A stretch of 45,171 bases of DNA, from contig SFLA01000008.1 in assembly GCA_004553575.1 (NCBI GenBank), positions 1 to 45,171 on the forward strand, in the 5' to 3' direction. The notes under the pieces were generated by a model, which did not search any database, was not told the origin of the DNA, and was given only the letters and a program-made list of their open reading frames with translations. A program made the translations under genes and the position numbers. Shown here one piece after another: positions 1-7,194 of this stretch (within the stretch, counting starts at the first letter, position 1; each line of letters opens with the position of its first letter). Source of the DNA: Clostridiales bacterium (lineage in GTDB: Bacteria > Bacillota > Clostridia > Oscillospirales > CAG-382).

Positions 1-1
1 C

Positions 2-166
2 ATTATTAAGATCAGTCAGGCACTGCAGGTTTCCACGGATTACTTGCTGACCGGCAATCGAAATACAAGCGACTACATAACACTGGATAGCAAACTGGCC
101 ACTGTGGATTCTGCAAAGTACGACCGCATTATGCGTGTGGTTGATATTATGCTGGAAGAAACCTGA
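2..166 (+). CDS. XRE-type HTH transcriptional regulator, C-terminal part (partial)
   Basis: The gene enters from the left edge and only its last 54 codons are visible, ending in TGA. The first visible residues (IIKISQALQVSTDYLLTG) match the end of the helix-turn-helix domain of Cro/C1 (XRE) family repressors, where the phrase ending in DYLLTG closes the DNA-binding fold. The remaining roughly 35 residues are a short acidic tail with no recognisable domain. Such small regulators are common in integrative elements and prophages, which fits the relaxase remnant just downstream. The DNA-recognition helix lies outside the window, so its target cannot be guessed. Confidence 0.75.
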   Translation: MIKISQALQVSTDYLLTGNRNTSDYITLDSKLATVDSAKYDRIMRVVDIMLEET

Positions 167-209
167 CAGCCTGGACTGGGAAAAATGTTCCTGGTTCCAG
201 GCTGTTTTT
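166..209 (+). terminator. Rho-independent terminator after the XRE regulator
   Basis: A perfect inverted repeat (ACAGCCTGG at 166-174 and CCAGGCTGT at 197-205) brackets a 22-nt loop and runs into five T residues. It begins at the last base of the regulator stop codon. The long loop makes it weaker than most terminators in this window. Confidence 0.7.
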
Positions 210-820
210 ATAGCACGTGATTAGATGTCCGTTTCTTACTGCTCCGATCGGACAGCATTGCCTGCCCTGCAATGCTGTCCCGGTTTCGTGCCGGCTTGCT
301 CAGCTCCAGCCATTTACTTCTCAGTGCAGAATAACTTTCGTATTGCGCTTGTTTGCGCTCTGTCAGCTGCACTTTTTCCTGCTTCAAGGACTGCACCGAA
401 GGCAGCTTCTGATCCCCAAACAGTCTCCGCAATTCTTTGCCCACCGCATCATACAGTTCCAATTCAGACCGGTGGGCTGCCGCAAAATCTTTCCGCCTTC
501 CGGGCGGGAGATAGCTCCGGCAGCCCCGGCTCTCATTCACCTGAATCCCATACATGGAAAGCAGTTTCTCCTTGAATTCTTCTGCATCGGCACATTTGCA
601 TAACCGCATCTTGCAAGAAATTAAAATAGGCTTTTGAGCAATGATGCTTGTATCCGGCTTTCGTATCACAGGGGTGTATCTCATAAGGCAGCTTCTGTTT
701 ATCCGGAATGCGCAGACTATTCAGCACAATATGGACATGGATATTGCCGGACGCATGGCGTCCATCCTCATTGTGTACAGACCAGAGTCTGATGTCCAGG
801 GAAAAGCACGTCTATCTTAG
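208..820 (-). pseudogene. Relaxase/mobilization nuclease remnant (frameshifted, internally deleted)
   Basis: Read on the minus strand, pieces of a MobA-type relaxase of Firmicutes mobilizable elements appear in different frames. At about 750-795 is PGHQTLVCT, the usual lead-in to the histidine motif. It runs into a stop, and the sequence resumes in another frame with NEDG, GNIHVHIVLNSLRI (the HxH metal-binding motif) and then DTKAGYKHH. After a second frame change near 600-690 the C-terminal region follows (EFKEKLLSMYGIQVNESRGCRSYL, here split over two stretches). From memory of the family, this should be followed by more than 150 residues before the SELELYD... segment, but here the two are nearly adjacent. 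The gene therefore has at least two frameshifts and a large internal deletion and cannot make a working relaxase. Confidence 0.75.
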
Positions 821-1219
821 GCAGGCAACAAAGATCTACTGTCATGCGGAAACAATATTAAGCGTAAGGGTAATTATGCCCTTCGTGTACCTTGAAAAAT
901 GAACAGACGGTACTCCAAAACACACCTTTGCAGGAAGCCGAAAGAGCTATCGCCGTGACCGGGATGCAGGTCCCGCAGCGAAAGAATAGCAGATTGAAAG
1001 AAACCAGACCGGTTCCTGAGCCATGATCTGCAGAGGGGATAATGATACTTCCGTTAATCTAAGAACGGCGGCTTCGCACACCGTGCCGGAGGGCTATTAT
1101 CTCTCTGGTCAAGAAATCTGGAGTATGCCCTTGGGCTGACTCCGAGCCGTTATATCAGGTAAGAAACATCAAATACAGGTATCAGTCCGTATTGAAATAA
1201 TAGGGGCAAAACTACTGCT
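821..1219. other. Non-coding or decayed accessory DNA between relaxase and epimerase remnants
   Basis: No intact gene is visible in these roughly 400 bases. The plus-strand stretch ending at the TAA at 1160-1162 reads SRNLEYALGLTPSRYIR, which resembles the extreme C-terminus of AraC-family regulators (a Gly-Leu-Thr-Pro-x-x-Tyr signature), but nothing upstream in that frame looks like the rest of the domain. It may be a relic or chance. The position between two broken genes suggests debris from insertion and deletion of a mobile element. Confidence 0.4.
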
Positions 1220-1537
1220 TTACGCTGCTGCGAGCAGACGGAAGCCATGAATGCAGTTGAAAAAACGGCGTCCAAAGCTAGGATGCCGCTGTCTGCAACT
1301 ATTATTCTGTATCTTATTTGACAATGGGATATCCGCCCCGGACAGAAGCTTACGGATATCCGTCTCGCTGTCAAGGGTGCCTTCAACAACCTCCGCGTTC
1401 AGCCCGCTTTCTGCGATGCATCCTGCTTTATCGACTGTGCGGACCATACACCGGAGCTGCCCGGAATAGCGGTTTTTTACCAGTTCGTTTATAAAGTACC
1501 GGCCCGTATGGCCTGTTATTCCCGTGACCGCTAACAT
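1220..1537 (-). pseudogene. NAD(P)-binding epimerase/NmrA-like protein, 3'-truncated
   Basis: The start ATG (1535-1537) follows an AGGAG site and lies four bases after the glycosyltransferase stop, so this was the next gene of the polysaccharide operon. The first residues (MLAVTGITGHTGRYFINEL) are a textbook dinucleotide-binding Rossmann fold with a TGxTGxxG loop. About 65 residues in, the expected homology stops near position 1338, after LLSGADI. The remaining reading frame is an unrelated 30-residue tail ending at 1220. Full-length members of this NAD-dependent epimerase/dehydratase family are around 280-300 residues, so most of the enzyme is missing. It lacks any YxxxK catalytic region and is presumably inactive. 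The loss borders the mobile-element debris to the left. Confidence 0.7.
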
Positions 1538-1541
1538 GTTT

Positions 1542-2642
1542 TTACTCCTGACGGATACATGATTCAATGGTTTCAACGGTGCGTTTGACGACGATTGATT
1601 TGTCAAATTCCCTGTACATTTTTTCGCGCCCGTACAGTCCCATCTCCGATCTGAGTGAAGCAGGCATATTCAAAACCGTTTCCATGGCTGTGTACAGGCT
1701 GTAAGAGCTTTTTGCCTCTACGCATATACCGTTTTTTCCGTCATCTACGGCCTCGCGGCAGCCGGGAATGTTGCTCGTAATGGTCGGACGGCCAACGGCA
1801 GCCGCTTCAAGAAGTACGTTGCTCATACCTTCATGGTAGCTCGGCAGCACTACGCAGTCTGCGGACGCATAATAAGGGATCGGATCGGTTTGGAAGCCGT
1901 GATAAACGGCTGTACCGTCGGCTGCCAGACGTTCAACCTGTTCTTTGTAATAATCGTCGTCATAAAAGCCGACCAGGTCGAGCGTAACTCTGCCGCCGTA
2001 TTCCGAACGGAGCCGCCTCATTGCCGCAAACAGTTCATCCATTCCTTTTTCCTTCATAATACGGCCCAGATACAAGAAGCGGAACACATCGTTTTCGGGG
2101 TACGGTATGTAAGGGTATGACTCAAGGTTAATCCCTGCGCCGGGGAGGACGGTAGCTTTTTCCGGGCGGATAATCCCGCGTCTGCGGAATTCGCAGGCAT
2201 TCGCTTCATTTTCGAAGAAAACGGTTTTTGCTTTGCTCAGTGCCAGCCTGTAAAGAAACGTAACAAGCAGTGCGAGACCCTTTCTCTGGAACGCAGTACC
2301 CAGCCCCTGTACGTTGGCACAGTAGGGGATACCCGCCATTCTGCAGGCGATTCCGCAGTATATGTTCGGCTTAATGGAATAGGTGATAACCGCATCCGGT
2401 TGTTCATTTTTCAGCAGTTTTCTGTATACCGAAAAAAGCTTAAGGTCTGTTCCGGGATTAATGCCCCGACGGTCCACCTCCGTCTTAATGCAGCGGATTC
2501 CCAATGCTTTGAAATCGTCTTCATGTCCGACAAACGGCATGCTCAGGACGACTTCATGTGTCTTCATCAGCTCCTGTATAAGCTCCAGGCGGAATCGGTA
2601 CAGCATGTAAGAGTGATTTGTGACAATAAGTATCTTGCTCAT
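1542..2642 (-). CDS. Family 4-type glycosyltransferase (polysaccharide biosynthesis)
   Basis: This 366-residue protein has the two-domain GT-B layout of retaining glycosyltransferases in capsule and exopolysaccharide clusters. The N-terminal half begins KILIVTNHSYMLYRFR and contains the ITYSIKPNIYCG segment typical of the WbnK/CapM-like group. The C-terminal half has the nucleotide-sugar binding region, with FLYLGRIMKEKGMDEL and the ADCVVLPSYHEGMSNVLLEA stretch that carries the conserved E-x7-E pair (EGMSNVLLE). It probably adds a sugar from a nucleotide donor to a lipid-linked oligosaccharide on the inner face of the membrane. I chose the ATG at 2640-2642 because it overlaps the stop codon of the upstream sugar-phosphate transferase as ATGA. 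A longer reading frame to 2669 would extend into that gene. The acceptor and donor sugar cannot be told. Confidence 0.88.
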   Translation of the reverse strand: MSKILIVTNHSYMLYRFRLELIQELMKTHEVVLSMPFVGHEDDFKALGIRCIKTEVDRRGINPGTDLKLFSVYRKLLKNEQPDAVITYSIKPNIYCGIACRMAGIPYCANVQGLGTAFQRKGLALLVTFLYRLALSKAKTVFFENEANACEFRRRGIIRPEKATVLPGAGINLESYPYIPYPENDVFRFLYLGRIMKEKGMDELFAAMRRLRSEYGGRVTLDLVGFYDDDYYKEQVERLAADGTAVYHGFQTDPIPYYASADCVVLPSYHEGMSNVLLEAAAVGRPTITSNIPGCREAVDDGKNGICVEAKSSYSLYTAMETVLNMPASLRSEMGLYGREKMYREFDKSIVVKRTVETIESCIRQE

Positions 2643-3262
2643 TTGCCGACGGGCTCCTTTTCCTCGCAAACGGTACCTGTGCCGCCTTCTACCACGCCGT
2701 CGTGCTTCATGACCTTAATAACCGTGCCGAAGAAGCACTTGCAGTCAAAGAGGAAGCCGATATTCCTGACATACTCGCCGTCAAGGCGTGCTTTCACGGG
2801 TATTTCCAACTCGTCGCGGCCGTTGATCTGCGCCCAGCCCGTAAGTCCTGGCCGCACATCGTTTGCACCGTATTTGTCCCGCTCCGCAATCAGATCATCC
2901 TGGTTCCACAGGGCGGGACGGGGTCCGACTATGCTCATTTTCCCCGTAAGAATGCAAAGAATCTGAGGCAGTTCGTCAATGGACAGCTTGCGGTACCATC
3001 TGCCTGTTCTCGTGATCCATTTATCCGGATCTGACAGCAGGTGAGTCGGAATATTTGCCGGGGTTTCGGTGTACATCGTTCTGAATTTAGGCATCATAAA
3101 CGTGTTTTTCCCGGCACCGACTCGTTTTTGCCAGAATAACACCGGCCCCGGTGAATCCAGCTTAACGATTACGGCAAAAACCAACATCGGGATTGCAAGA
3201 ACGATCAGCCCGATTACGGACAAAACAATATCCAAAAGACGCTTGATTGCATGCCGATACAT
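2639..3262 (-). CDS. Undecaprenyl-phosphate sugar phosphotransferase (initiating transferase)
   Basis: A 207-residue member of the bacterial sugar transferase family (the WbaP C-terminal/PglC-like monotopic type). It starts polysaccharide assembly by moving a sugar 1-phosphate from a nucleotide sugar to undecaprenyl phosphate. One hydrophobic segment near the N-terminus (about residues 10-33) anchors it. Then come the family blocks SPGPVLFWQKRVG, PKFRTMY, the SIDELPQ motif with the essential Asp-Glu pair, SIVGPRPAL, and RPGLTGWAQINGR. The size fits the single-helix PglC/WbpL-like class rather than the large multi-helix WbaP. A GGAGGAG site stands seven bases before the ATG. It is the first gene of a minus-strand operon that continues with the glycosyltransferase and the truncated epimerase. 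Confidence 0.92.
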   Translation of the reverse strand: MYRHAIKRLLDIVLSVIGLIVLAIPMLVFAVIVKLDSPGPVLFWQKRVGAGKNTFMMPKFRTMYTETPANIPTHLLSDPDKWITRTGRWYRKLSIDELPQILCILTGKMSIVGPRPALWNQDDLIAERDKYGANDVRPGLTGWAQINGRDELEIPVKARLDGEYVRNIGFLFDCKCFFGTVIKVMKHDGVVEGGTGTVCEEKEPVGK

Positions 3263-3451
3263 GTATGTACTCCTCCGAGGTTGATAAATATGCTCCGTTT
3301 ATACCTTATAACCTGCCGTGATTGCTCGCTAAGCATCAGACTGCCGGTTTCCCAAGCATTTGATACGATACCGCTCCGGAGCGGACGCGTTTTCCGCAAG
3401 CGGCATAAACCAAACGACGAAGCCGCTGTGAACCCTTATATCCAAAACAGA

Positions 3452-3480
3452 ATTCTACCATGTATCGGCGGAAAAATCAA
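3452..3480 (-). promoter_or_regulatory. Promoter for the polysaccharide genes, with a long leader
   Basis: On the minus strand TTGATT (3475-3480) and TAGAAT (3452-3457) are separated by 17 bases, with TGG directly before the -10 (an extended -10). Transcription should start near 3445, leaving a leader of about 180 bases before the sugar transferase ATG at 3262. The leader (3263-3445) holds a GC-rich segment able to fold (around 3368-3405), but I do not recognise a riboswitch class in it. Confidence 0.7.
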
Positions 3481-3529
3481 TATGTATGCCGCCCGGAATG
3501 AGGTAATAACCTCGGTCGGAAGCCGGTAA

Positions 3530-3735
3530 TTATTGTATTTTTCGAAGGAGCTGTTTCGGAAGGGTCACCTGCTGTACTTGCGGCATCTCGGTATCGGCGG
3601 CGGTCTGCTGTTCGCCCGTGTATCCCCGAATCAGAGCTTTGATAGCCTCGTCCGCAAAACAGCCCGAAAGATTTTTGTGCTTCTTAGGCGTATCCGATAC
3701 CGTTTTCCGTGTGTGTACTGCCCGGTCGGAACCCG
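3530..3735 (-). other. Possible orphan coding remnant, no start codon
   Basis: The minus strand is open for about 68 codons after the end of the radical SAM gene, closing with TAA at 3530-3532. The predicted peptide (SDTPKKHKNLSG..., with a Gln- and Pro-containing tail) has a coding-like composition. However, no ATG, GTG or TTG lies in frame until deep inside the neighbouring gene, and I see no matching family. It could be the tail of a decayed gene, a peptide with a rare start codon, or chance. The same interval shows no convincing terminator for the upstream operon. Confidence 0.2.
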
Positions 3736-4626
3736 TTACATACAGTCGTTTGCGTAAGCCGCATCCCTGAGCAGTGTGTTCACGCGATTGAGAACACGTC
3801 GCTTGTCGGCGCACCATTTGGGTGCGGCAAGCGTCTTTTTGCTTCCGTCGCCGGTAAGCCTGTACAGAACGGTGTCCTCTGCGAGCAGCGGCAGACATCT
3901 GCGCAGCAGCGAAAAGTATTCGTCCTCTTCCATAGGTCTCACTTTTCCCGCCAGATATTCGGCGTACAGGTCGGAATCGGTCAGAATCTGAAGCAGTTGC
4001 AGCTTTATACCCTTGCTTCCGGCGTTAACGGCGGCCTTCACGGAGGACAGCATATCCTCCTCGCTTTCGCCGGGAAGACCGAGTATGATATGTGTGATGA
4101 CCTCGAGCTCCCTTTCGCGAAGCGCCTTCACCGCCGCAAAATAAGTACTTGTGGGGTATCCGCGCCGGATATACTCCGCCGTCGTGTCGGATACCGTCTG
4201 AAGCCCCAGCTCCACCCAGACGGGTTTTATGCGGTTAAGCTTCGCCAGCCGGTCGATGGTTTCGGCAGGCAGGCAGTCCGGGCGGGTAGCGACCGACACA
4301 CCGACTATCTCGTCCCGCCGCAAGGCTGCGCGTATGCGCTCTTCGAGCGATCCGTCGTCGCGGTAGGTAGCGGTGAAGCTCTGGAAATACGCTATGAACG
4401 CCTTCGCGCCCTTTGCCGCAACCGTTTTCTCCGCCTCGTCTATCTGACGGTCGATCCCGAGCGAGGGCGAGGGCACAAAATCACCGCTGCCGGAGCTCGA
4501 ACAGAAAATACATCCCCGGGTTCCGCAGGTTCCGTCGCGGTTGGGGCAGGTGTGTCCCCCGGCGAGAGCTATCCGGTATACCTTGGTGCCGAAGCGCTTT
4601 TTAAGATAATCGGATACGGTTATCAT
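3736..4626 (-). CDS. ytqA: TIGR01212-type radical SAM protein (YtqA-like)
   Basis: The 296-residue product carries the cysteine cluster of the YtqA family near its N-terminus (CPNRDGTCGTRGCIFC, Cys27, 34, 39 and 42). Some of these should bind a 4Fe-4S cluster that cleaves S-adenosylmethionine. The TIM-barrel core follows, with VSVATRPDCLP, PVWVELGLQTVSD and HIILGLPGE, typical of the Elp3/MiaB-like radical SAM branch. The family ending around PKWCADKRRVLNRV is present, so the protein is complete. The precise substrate is not something the sequence reveals; I cannot exclude RNA or a small molecule. It starts four bases after the ABC exporter stop and is the last gene of the 7044-3736 operon. 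No terminator is obvious downstream. Confidence 0.88.
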   Translation of the reverse strand: MITVSDYLKKRFGTKVYRIALAGGHTCPNRDGTCGTRGCIFCSSSGSGDFVPSPSLGIDRQIDEAEKTVAAKGAKAFIAYFQSFTATYRDDGSLEERIRAALRRDEIVGVSVATRPDCLPAETIDRLAKLNRIKPVWVELGLQTVSDTTAEYIRRGYPTSTYFAAVKALRERELEVITHIILGLPGESEEDMLSSVKAAVNAGSKGIKLQLLQILTDSDLYAEYLAGKVRPMEEDEYFSLLRRCLPLLAEDTVLYRLTGDGSKKTLAAPKWCADKRRVLNRVNTLLRDAAYANDCM

Positions 4627-4630
4627 GCCG

Positions 4631-6358
4631 TCATTCCCGGAACTGATACCGGTACAGTCCGGCGTATATTCCGTCTTTTTCGATAAGCTGCGAATGTGTG
4701 CCGCGCTCCGCGACCCCGTCCCGCGTCAGCACGATTATTTCGTCAGCGTGCTTTATCGTTGACAGCCGGTGCGCAACTATAAGCGAGGTGCGCCCCTCCG
4801 ACAGCTTTTCGAGCGACTGCTGTATAAGCATTTCGGTTGCGTTGTCGAGCGCCGAGGTCGCCTCGTCGAGTATGAGAATCGGAGGGTTTTTGAGGAACAC
4901 ACGCGCTATCGATATGCGCTGCTTCTGACCGCCGGAAAGCTTTATTCCGCGCTCGCCGACTTCGGTATCGTAGCCTTTTTCAAGCGAACAGACATAATCG
5001 TGGATGTTCGCTTTCTTTGCCGCATCGTATATCATATCGTCGGTCGCGTCGGGGTTGCCGTAGGCAATGTTTTCCTTTATCGTTCCGTTGAACAGAAAAA
5101 CATCCTGTGCGACCATACCGATATTTCTGCGAAGCGACGTTCTTGTCATGTCGCGTATGTCGGTGCCGTCTATGGTTATACTCCCGGATATCGTATCGTA
5201 GAATCTCGGTATAAGATGACACAGCGTCGTTTTGCCGCCTCCGGACGGACCTACCAGGGCGACCGTCTTTCCGGCAGGAATCGAAAGGTCAAGATTGCTT
5301 ATAACCGGCTTTGACGCAGGGTCGTCCGGGTCGCCGTAGCTGAATGTCACACCGGTGAACTTTATGTCGCCCTTAAGCGTACCGGCATCTTCGGCGCCGG
5401 CGCTCTCCTGCTCGCAAGAGACCCTCATTATCTCCTCGAACCGGGCGTAACCGGTCATTCCGTTCTGTATCTGCTCGAATATCATAACGAGGTTGTTTAT
5501 CGGCTTTATGAACATCACCGTGTACAGTATAAATGCGGTGAAGTCGCCGCTGTTGATCTTGCCGAAGCAGAAGAAGAGTCCGCCGGACACGAGCACGGCG
5601 AGATACATGAAGTCGGTCATGAAGGTCATTCCGGAATGAAATATTCCCATGGCTTTGTATGACATTCCGCGGACCTTCTTGAACCGCTCGTTTGCATCGT
5701 CAAACTTGGCGATTTCACTGTCCTCGGCGGTGTATGCGCGTGAAACCCTTATTCCGGATATTGCGGTTTCGACATTGGCGTTTACCTCTGCGATTTCCTC
5801 GCGAGAGCGGCGGAACGCCTCCTGCATCATGCTCCGCGTTTTCACGGCAAACAGCACCACCGGCGGAATAAGAGCGAACAGTATGAGCGCCAGATACAGG
5901 TTGATCGACGAAAGCATTACAAAAGCGCCTATAAGCGAAACGGTGGATATGAACAGGCTCTCCGGACCGTGATGGGCAAGCTCGGACACGTCGAACAGAT
6001 CGTTTATCAGACGTGACATTATTTTACCGGTTTTGTTTTCGTCATAGAAGGAAAAAGGCAGCTTCTGCAGCTTACGGAACATATCGCGGCGCATATCGCC
6101 CTGTATACGCACTCCCAGTACGTGACCTTTGTATTGAACAAAATAGTTCAGCCCGCATTTTGCCGCGTATATAAGCAATACCGCCGCCGACCATATGAGT
6201 ATAAGCCGAAGATTACGGTCGGGGACGTAATCGTTGATTATGCTCCTGGTTACCATCGGGTAGAACAGGTCGCACAGCGCCACCAGAAACGACGCTCCGA
6301 GATCCAGTGCGAGCAGTCTGAGATGAGGCTTGTAGTATGAACAGAAGCTCTTCAGCAT
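4631..6358 (-). CDS. ABC exporter, fused membrane and ATPase domains
   Basis: A 575-residue half-transporter of the MsbA/LmrA/BmrA type, which would act as a dimer. The N-terminal half (about residues 1-310) has six predicted transmembrane segments, the first around LLALDLGASFLVALCDLF. The coupling-helix region KLPFSFYDENKTGKIMSRLINDL is here given only by its first motif FYDENKTGKIMSR. The C-terminal half is a complete ATPase: Walker A GPSGGGKTT, Q-loop MVAQDVFLF, signature LSGGQ, Walker B ILILDEATSALD and the switch histidine in IVAHRLST. I start it at 6356-6358, where ATGCTGA overlaps the stop of the PHP gene. A longer frame would run into that gene. The cargo (lipid, peptide or drug) is not deducible, since exporters of this type are broad. 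Confidence 0.9.
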   Translation of the reverse strand: MLKSFCSYYKPHLRLLALDLGASFLVALCDLFYPMVTRSIINDYVPDRNLRLILIWSAAVLLIYAAKCGLNYFVQYKGHVLGVRIQGDMRRDMFRKLQKLPFSFYDENKTGKIMSRLINDLFDVSELAHHGPESLFISTVSLIGAFVMLSSINLYLALILFALIPPVVLFAVKTRSMMQEAFRRSREEIAEVNANVETAISGIRVSRAYTAEDSEIAKFDDANERFKKVRGMSYKAMGIFHSGMTFMTDFMYLAVLVSGGLFFCFGKINSGDFTAFILYTVMFIKPINNLVMIFEQIQNGMTGYARFEEIMRVSCEQESAGAEDAGTLKGDIKFTGVTFSYGDPDDPASKPVISNLDLSIPAGKTVALVGPSGGGKTTLCHLIPRFYDTISGSITIDGTDIRDMTRTSLRRNIGMVAQDVFLFNGTIKENIAYGNPDATDDMIYDAAKKANIHDYVCSLEKGYDTEVGERGIKLSGGQKQRISIARVFLKNPPILILDEATSALDNATEMLIQQSLEKLSEGRTSLIVAHRLSTIKHADEIIVLTRDGVAERGTHSQLIEKDGIYAGLYRYQFRE

Positions 6359-7044
6359 CGTGGCGCTTCCTCCGGCATCTGCATATTGTATCTGCCTTCC
6401 CGCATAAGGCGTATAAGGTCTTCCACCGTACCGGGATTTTCCGGAAACATCATTGCGAAAAGCCGTTTCTGGCCCGTACCGCATGCATGGTGATTGTCGG
6501 AACCGCAGACGGTCGGTACCGAATATTCGGCGAAGAACCGTGCAGCCCGGTCGTTCTCGGCGTCGGTGCGGTTGGCGTTCATCTCCGCGGCGTCGGTCAG
6601 ACGCGGCAGCAGCGCGATATGATCTATATAGTCCGCCTCGCGGAGAGGATGCGCATGGGTTATAAAGGCTCCGGCGGCGCGGTAGGTCTCGAGTACCTTC
6701 CGAAGGCTCATCCGGTTGATCTCAGGGTGGCTCAGCAGCCAGTCGGTGTCAAGCCCGTAGGTAAGGAAGTCGTTGCCGCCGCAGGGAAGCACGGTGGTCT
6801 CCCAGCCGTAAAGCACGGTCAGACCGCATTCGTCGCCGGTTTTTTTTGCGGCTTCGTATCCGCGGCGGTGGTTAAGGCAATATTCCTCCCACTTATCCTC
6901 AGGCTGTCCGATTACCATATGGTCGGTTATTACTATACCGGCGTAGCCGAGCTTGCTGTAGGCGCGCACGGTCTCGGCAGCCGTTGCGTGTCCGCACGGA
7001 GATGACTCCGAGGTGTGGCAGTGAAGTTCAAATTTGTATTCCAT
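6352..7044 (-). CDS. PHP-domain metal-dependent phosphoesterase
   Basis: This 230-residue protein begins with the metal-binding signature of the PHP superfamily, FELHCHTSESSPCGH (His8 and His10). It continues with VITDHM, a central THAHPLRE motif and the terminal CGSDNHH, the four ligand blocks that hold a cluster of two or three metal ions. Members act as histidinol phosphatases, polymerase proofreading domains or small phosphoesterases. This one resembles the stand-alone phosphoesterases, but no substrate can be assigned. It is the first gene of a minus-strand operon with an ABC exporter and a radical SAM protein. The start is preceded by GGGAG at a rather long spacing of 11 bases. Confidence 0.85.
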   Translation of the reverse strand: MEYKFELHCHTSESSPCGHATAAETVRAYSKLGYAGIVITDHMVIGQPEDKWEEYCLNHRRGYEAAKKTGDECGLTVLYGWETTVLPCGGNDFLTYGLDTDWLLSHPEINRMSLRKVLETYRAAGAFITHAHPLREADYIDHIALLPRLTDAAEMNANRTDAENDRAARFFAEYSVPTVCGSDNHHACGTGQKRLFAMMFPENPGTVEDLIRLMREGRYNMQMPEEAPRC

Positions 7045-7075
7045 GATTGTTTATACTCCCGGTTTGATATGCTTC

Positions 7076-7081
7076 AATATA
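7076..7081 (-). promoter_or_regulatory. Probable extended -10 promoter for the PHP-ABC-ytqA operon
   Basis: TATATT on the minus strand is preceded directly by TGA, giving an extended -10 in an AT-rich stretch. The -35 position is only a run of T residues. It lies about 30 bases before the PHP start codon. The surrounding A/T tracts (7096-7118) nearly form a palindrome and separate it from the divergent plus-strand promoter. Confidence 0.45.
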
Positions 7082-7145
7082 TCACAAAACACGAAAATAA
7101 AAAAGGCTTTTTTTATAAAAGCGTATTTATTTTGAGCTTCCGGTG

Positions 7146-7154
7146 TGATACAAT
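7146..7154 (+). promoter_or_regulatory. Probable extended -10 promoter for the larA-like operon
   Basis: TGA immediately before TACAAT (7149-7154) forms an extended -10. No good -35 hexamer stands 16-18 bases upstream. Transcription from about 7161 leaves a leader of about 34 bases and argues for the TTG start at 7195, since the longer upstream ATG at 7015 would not be transcribed. Confidence 0.5.
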
Positions 7155-7194
7155 AACGGCGGAATTATCTGTTTTGTCATCGGAGGTGCCGCTT

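Noticed and set aside
1150..1389. 79-codon minus-strand frame overlapping the truncated epimerase
   Set aside because: It overlaps the real epimerase frame, has no ribosome binding site and resembles no family.
3709..4686. 325-codon open frame on the plus strand opposite ytqA
   Set aside because: It is the antisense of a gene with a clear radical SAM motif set and has no family resemblance or ribosome binding site.
7015..7194. Upstream extension of the LarA homologue to ATG 7015
   Set aside because: The extension overlaps the divergent PHP start and the promoter region; the GGAGG-TTG at 7195 fits the family length better.
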